Shown here: one piece after another, positions 61,713 through 64,000 of the stretch
Layout of the letters: each line of letters opens with the position of its first letter
Position numbering within the stretch: the stretch's first letter is position 1
Assembly: GCF_000472545.1 (NCBI RefSeq)
Contig: NZ_AWZV01000003.1
Location: 316,608-380,607 of the forward strand
DNA from: Burkholderia sp. WSM2232
Lineage (GTDB): Bacteria > Pseudomonadota > Gammaproteobacteria > Burkholderiales > Burkholderiaceae
Reading direction: 5' to 3'
Length of the DNA: 64,000 bases
Program-made: the position numbers and the translations under genes
Notes under the pieces: model-generated
What the model saw: only the letters and a program-made list of their open reading frames with translations
What the model was told of the DNA's origin: nothing
The model's database searches: none

Positions 61713-62723
61713 ATGAACCAGGTCACAGTTGTCATCTGCAATTACAACTACGAACGCTATCTAGCGGCCGCGATCGATTCCGCTCTCGATCAGGACTATC
61801 CGGGCACGCAGGTCGTGGTGCTCGACGACGGTTCGACGGACGGCTCCCGAGCCATCATCGAGCAGTACGGCAGTCGCATTACGGCTATCTTCCAGGAAAA
61901 CGGCGGCCAGGTGTCCGCCTATAACCACGCGATCAGCGCACTACAGACGGAGTACGCCATTCTTCTCGACTCCGACGACATTCTGTATCCGAGCGCCGTC
62001 TCGGAAGTGATGGAGGTCTTTTCGAGTGGTCAATGGGCAAAAGTGCAGTTCCGGCTCGACGTGATGGATGCAACTGGACGACATACAGGGGCTTACGTGC
62101 CGAATACCGAGCCGCCCGCCAACTGCGGGGAACTCCTGCAGGCGGGCTGGCTGTATCCGTCGCCGCCCGCGTCCGGCAATGCCTATCGGGTGAGCGCACT
62201 CAGGCAGGTCTTCCCGGTTCCCGCGCCGGGAATCAATCGCTATGGCGCTGACTTCTTCGCGATCTACGGTGCCGCGTTGGTGGGGCCGGTGGCCACGCTG
62301 CGCAAATCGCTCGGGGGGTATCGCGTGCATAACGCGGACGGCGGCACGGTTTCGTTCGCGAACTCCGAGCAGATATCGAAGGCACCCAGGGCGCTCGGTA
62401 TGCGCTGGGCGATCCTGCGCAATATCGCGAAGTCGCGCCTGGGCATCGAACTGTCGCCCACGTTTCACGATTTCGGCCACGAAAAGGCAATTTTCTGTTC
62501 GAGCGTGTATCGCGCGACGCTCGCACACCGCTGGCGCTGGATGATGCGCGACTCGCGGGGCTACTTTCATGCAATCCTGGCAAATCCGTTCTGGAGCGTG
62601 AAGAAGAAGTTCGGCACCCTGGTGCTTTCCGGCTTGTGCCTCGTACCGTACTCGCCGCTTTCCGACTTTGTGGTTCGCTACATCTCGAACCCGCTTGCTC
62701 GCCAACGCGTAGCGCAACGTTAA
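61713..62723 (+). CDS. Glycosyltransferase family 2 protein
   Basis: 336 residues. GT-A fold: VTVVICNYNYERYLAAAIDSAL, QVVVLDDGSTDGSRAII, QENGGQVSAYNHAI and the metal-binding LLDSDDIL of the DxD type. The C-terminal third has VHNADGGTV and a helix that may attach to the membrane. Uses a nucleotide sugar to extend the undecaprenyl-linked unit. Next gene is a flippase, as expected for a Wzx/Wzy pathway. Confidence 0.92.
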   Translation: MNQVTVVICNYNYERYLAAAIDSALDQDYPGTQVVVLDDGSTDGSRAIIEQYGSRITAIFQENGGQVSAYNHAISALQTEYAILLDSDDILYPSAVSEVMEVFSSGQWAKVQFRLDVMDATGRHTGAYVPNTEPPANCGELLQAGWLYPSPPASGNAYRVSALRQVFPVPAPGINRYGADFFAIYGAALVGPVATLRKSLGGYRVHNADGGTVSFANSEQISKAPRALGMRWAILRNIAKSRLGIELSPTFHDFGHEKAIFCSSVYRATLAHRWRWMMRDSRGYFHAILANPFWSVKKKFGTLVLSGLCLVPYSPLSDFVVRYISNPLARQRVAQR

Positions 62724-62738
62724 GGTCGGGGAACGCTT

Positions 62739-64000
62739 TTGGACAACGAAATGGAAAGAAAAGACAGCGCAAGCGTCATTGCGTTTGTTTATGGCGGATA
62801 TCTGATGAGGTACGTGTACCTCATCATCGTGGTGCCGTTCTACGGAAGAATTCTCGGCGTCGCGGAGTACGGTCGTGTGCTCGCGTCGATGTCGCTCATG
62901 AACGTCATCTGGATGCTCGTGAGCTACGGCTTCAGCCTGGTTGGAATGCGCGAAGTCGCAAAAGCGCAATCGGCGAAGGAGTGCAACTCGATTTATTCGT
63001 TGCATGTCAGTGCGCGGCTCATTCTGGCGGTGCTGGGTGGATGCATCGGCGTGATCGCCACGCTGTGCTCCCCGACATTGTCCGAGCGGCCGCTGATCGG
63101 CATTCTTGCCACGCTGCTAGGTATTGTCTCCGCGATGAATCTCGGCTGGCTGTTCCAGGGGCGCCAGCGTTTCCGTACACCGATCATGATCGAGGTATTC
63201 GGCTTTGCCGTGAGCCTCGTCCTCGTACTCAGTCTCGTGAGGGTGCCCGCCGATTCCGTGTGGGTGCTTGCGAGCCTGCTGATTGCAGGCGTGGCGTCGT
63301 CGATCATTTCGTATGGCATTACCACATCGCAACTGGGGCTGCCGCGCCTGACAGTGCAGGGTGTGATGCCGCTCATTCGCGGCTCCACCATGCTTTTCTG
63401 TTACTCGTCAGGCTCCGTTGTGCTGACGGCGTCTTCCACCTATTTGCTGACGCTGTTGTCCACGCCTGACCAGGTCGGCTATTTCGGCGCGGCCGAGCGC
63501 TTTGCCACCATCGCGCTCAGTCTGATGGGACCCGCGTCGCAGGTATTCGTGCCGACCATTTCGCGGCAGCTTGCTCACGGTGACAAGGAGGGTGCGCATG
63601 CCACCACTCGCCGTGGCGCAGCGCTTCTGCTTGGCTACGGTCTGCTCGTATTTTGCGGCGCAATAGCGTTGCCGCCTCTTATCCTGCCGCTGATTCTCGG
63701 CGCTGAATTCGAGCCTGCCGCCCGTATTCTTCAATGTTTCGCATGGATGTTCCCGTTCGTCGCCTTTAACGAGTTCGTCGCGTTTTACGTCATCGTGCCG
63801 CGCAAGAAAGACCGCCTGCTCGCATTTGCCGGACTTGCTTCCGGTGCGCTTAACCTTGCTGCGGCGCTTATTCTCGCGCCGCGCTTCGGCGCAATGGGCA
63901 TGGCGTTCGCTCGCGTCTTCGGCGAAGCGACACTCGCGGTGATCCTGATGGTCATGATGGTCCGGCTCGAGCTGGTTGGACTGGTGCCGGGGGCGCGGCG
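62739..64000 (+). CDS. Oligosaccharide flippase (Wzx-like), 3' end beyond the window
   Basis: At least 420 residues visible, no stop before the window edge. Polytopic: VIAFVYGGYLMRYVYLIIVVP, FYGRILGVAEYGRVLASMSL (typical polysaccharide-transport motif), MREVAKAQSAKECN loop, and repeated pairs of helices to MVMMVRLELVG at the edge. It moves lipid-linked repeat units across the inner membrane. I start at TTG 62739 for GGGGAA upstream; ATG 62751 (MERKDSAS) is in frame. Wzy and remaining glycosyltransferases likely follow outside. Confidence 0.88.
   Translation, partial: MDNEMERKDSASVIAFVYGGYLMRYVYLIIVVPFYGRILGVAEYGRVLASMSLMNVIWMLVSYGFSLVGMREVAKAQSAKECNSIYSLHVSARLILAVLGGCIGVIATLCSPTLSERPLIGILATLLGIVSAMNLGWLFQGRQRFRTPIMIEVFGFAVSLVLVLSLVRVPADSVWVLASLLIAGVASSIISYGITTSQLGLPRLTVQGVMPLIRGSTMLFCYSSGSVVLTASSTYLLTLLSTPDQVGYFGAAERFATIALSLMGPASQVFVPTISRQLAHGDKEGAHATTRRGAALLLGYGLLVFCGAIALPPLILPLILGAEFEPAARILQCFAWMFPFVAFNEFVAFYVIVPRKKDRLLAFAGLASGALNLAAALILAPRFGAMGMAFARVFGEATLAVILMVMMVRLELVGLVPGAR

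Overview
The window is high-GC DNA with dense, compact, mostly convincing genes. Gene content points to a Burkholderiaceae chromosome or large replicon, most likely Paraburkholderia, Caballeronia or Burkholderia. This rests on an alternative caa3-type oxidase, a cyo bo3 oxidase, RraA and LigJ/LigK catabolic genes, DUF6723 and DUF4142 stress-type small proteins, and a Wzy-type exopolysaccharide locus. The genus is inferred from gene families; no rRNA, tRNA, CRISPR array, phage or intact insertion sequence was found.

Layout. 1-3582 (minus): coxB (subunit II fused to cytochrome c), ctaD and subunit III of a cytochrome c oxidase, cut by the left edge. 3893-6274: a PAS-PAS hybrid histidine kinase. 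6977-7848: two Hsp20 chaperones behind a likely heat-responsive promoter and a hairpin that buries the ribosome binding site. 7936-17459: a glycosyltransferase, a second hybrid kinase and many small stress-type or unknown proteins. 17612-25173: an ArsR/old yellow enzyme pair with a clear operator, divergent from a MacB-like HlyD/ATPase/two-permease exporter, then a CynX-type MFS protein. 25178-32155: a PAS protein, alanine dehydrogenase, and an ECF sigma/anti-sigma/periplasmic sensor operon that continues into a DUF1800 plus DUF1501 pair.

32542-35414: a Tat-type lipoprotein with a clan GH-A glycosidase fold, then a decayed M20 peptidase fragment fused by deletion to the start of a LysR gene. 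35500-40363 (minus): an IclR-headed operon for the lower 4,5-cleavage (gallate/protocatechuate) pathway. 40586-45764: a LacI-controlled aldonate operon (L-arabinonate dehydratase-like, RraA-like, MFS, LacI) with two matched operators upstream. 46065-49909: cyoABCD. 49982-51055: a duplicated beta-barrel outer-membrane protein. 51056-52244: an unassigned AT-richer stretch. 52245-64000: a second GH-A lipoprotein, a TupA-like ATP-grasp gene, an AraC/GlxA regulator, and an exopolysaccharide operon (tyrosine autokinase, GT4, PslG-like hydrolase, GT2, flippase) running off the right edge.

Most notable: an A-family oxidase subunit I lacking both the D-channel aspartate and the K-channel lysine, beside an in-window bo3 subunit that keeps both; a ROSE-like thermometer candidate ahead of hsp20; twin LacI operators that relocate a start codon; a CnrHYX-like sigma system driving DUF1800/DUF1501; and paired GH-A lipoproteins carrying one or two copies of an unnamed module of about 70 residues.
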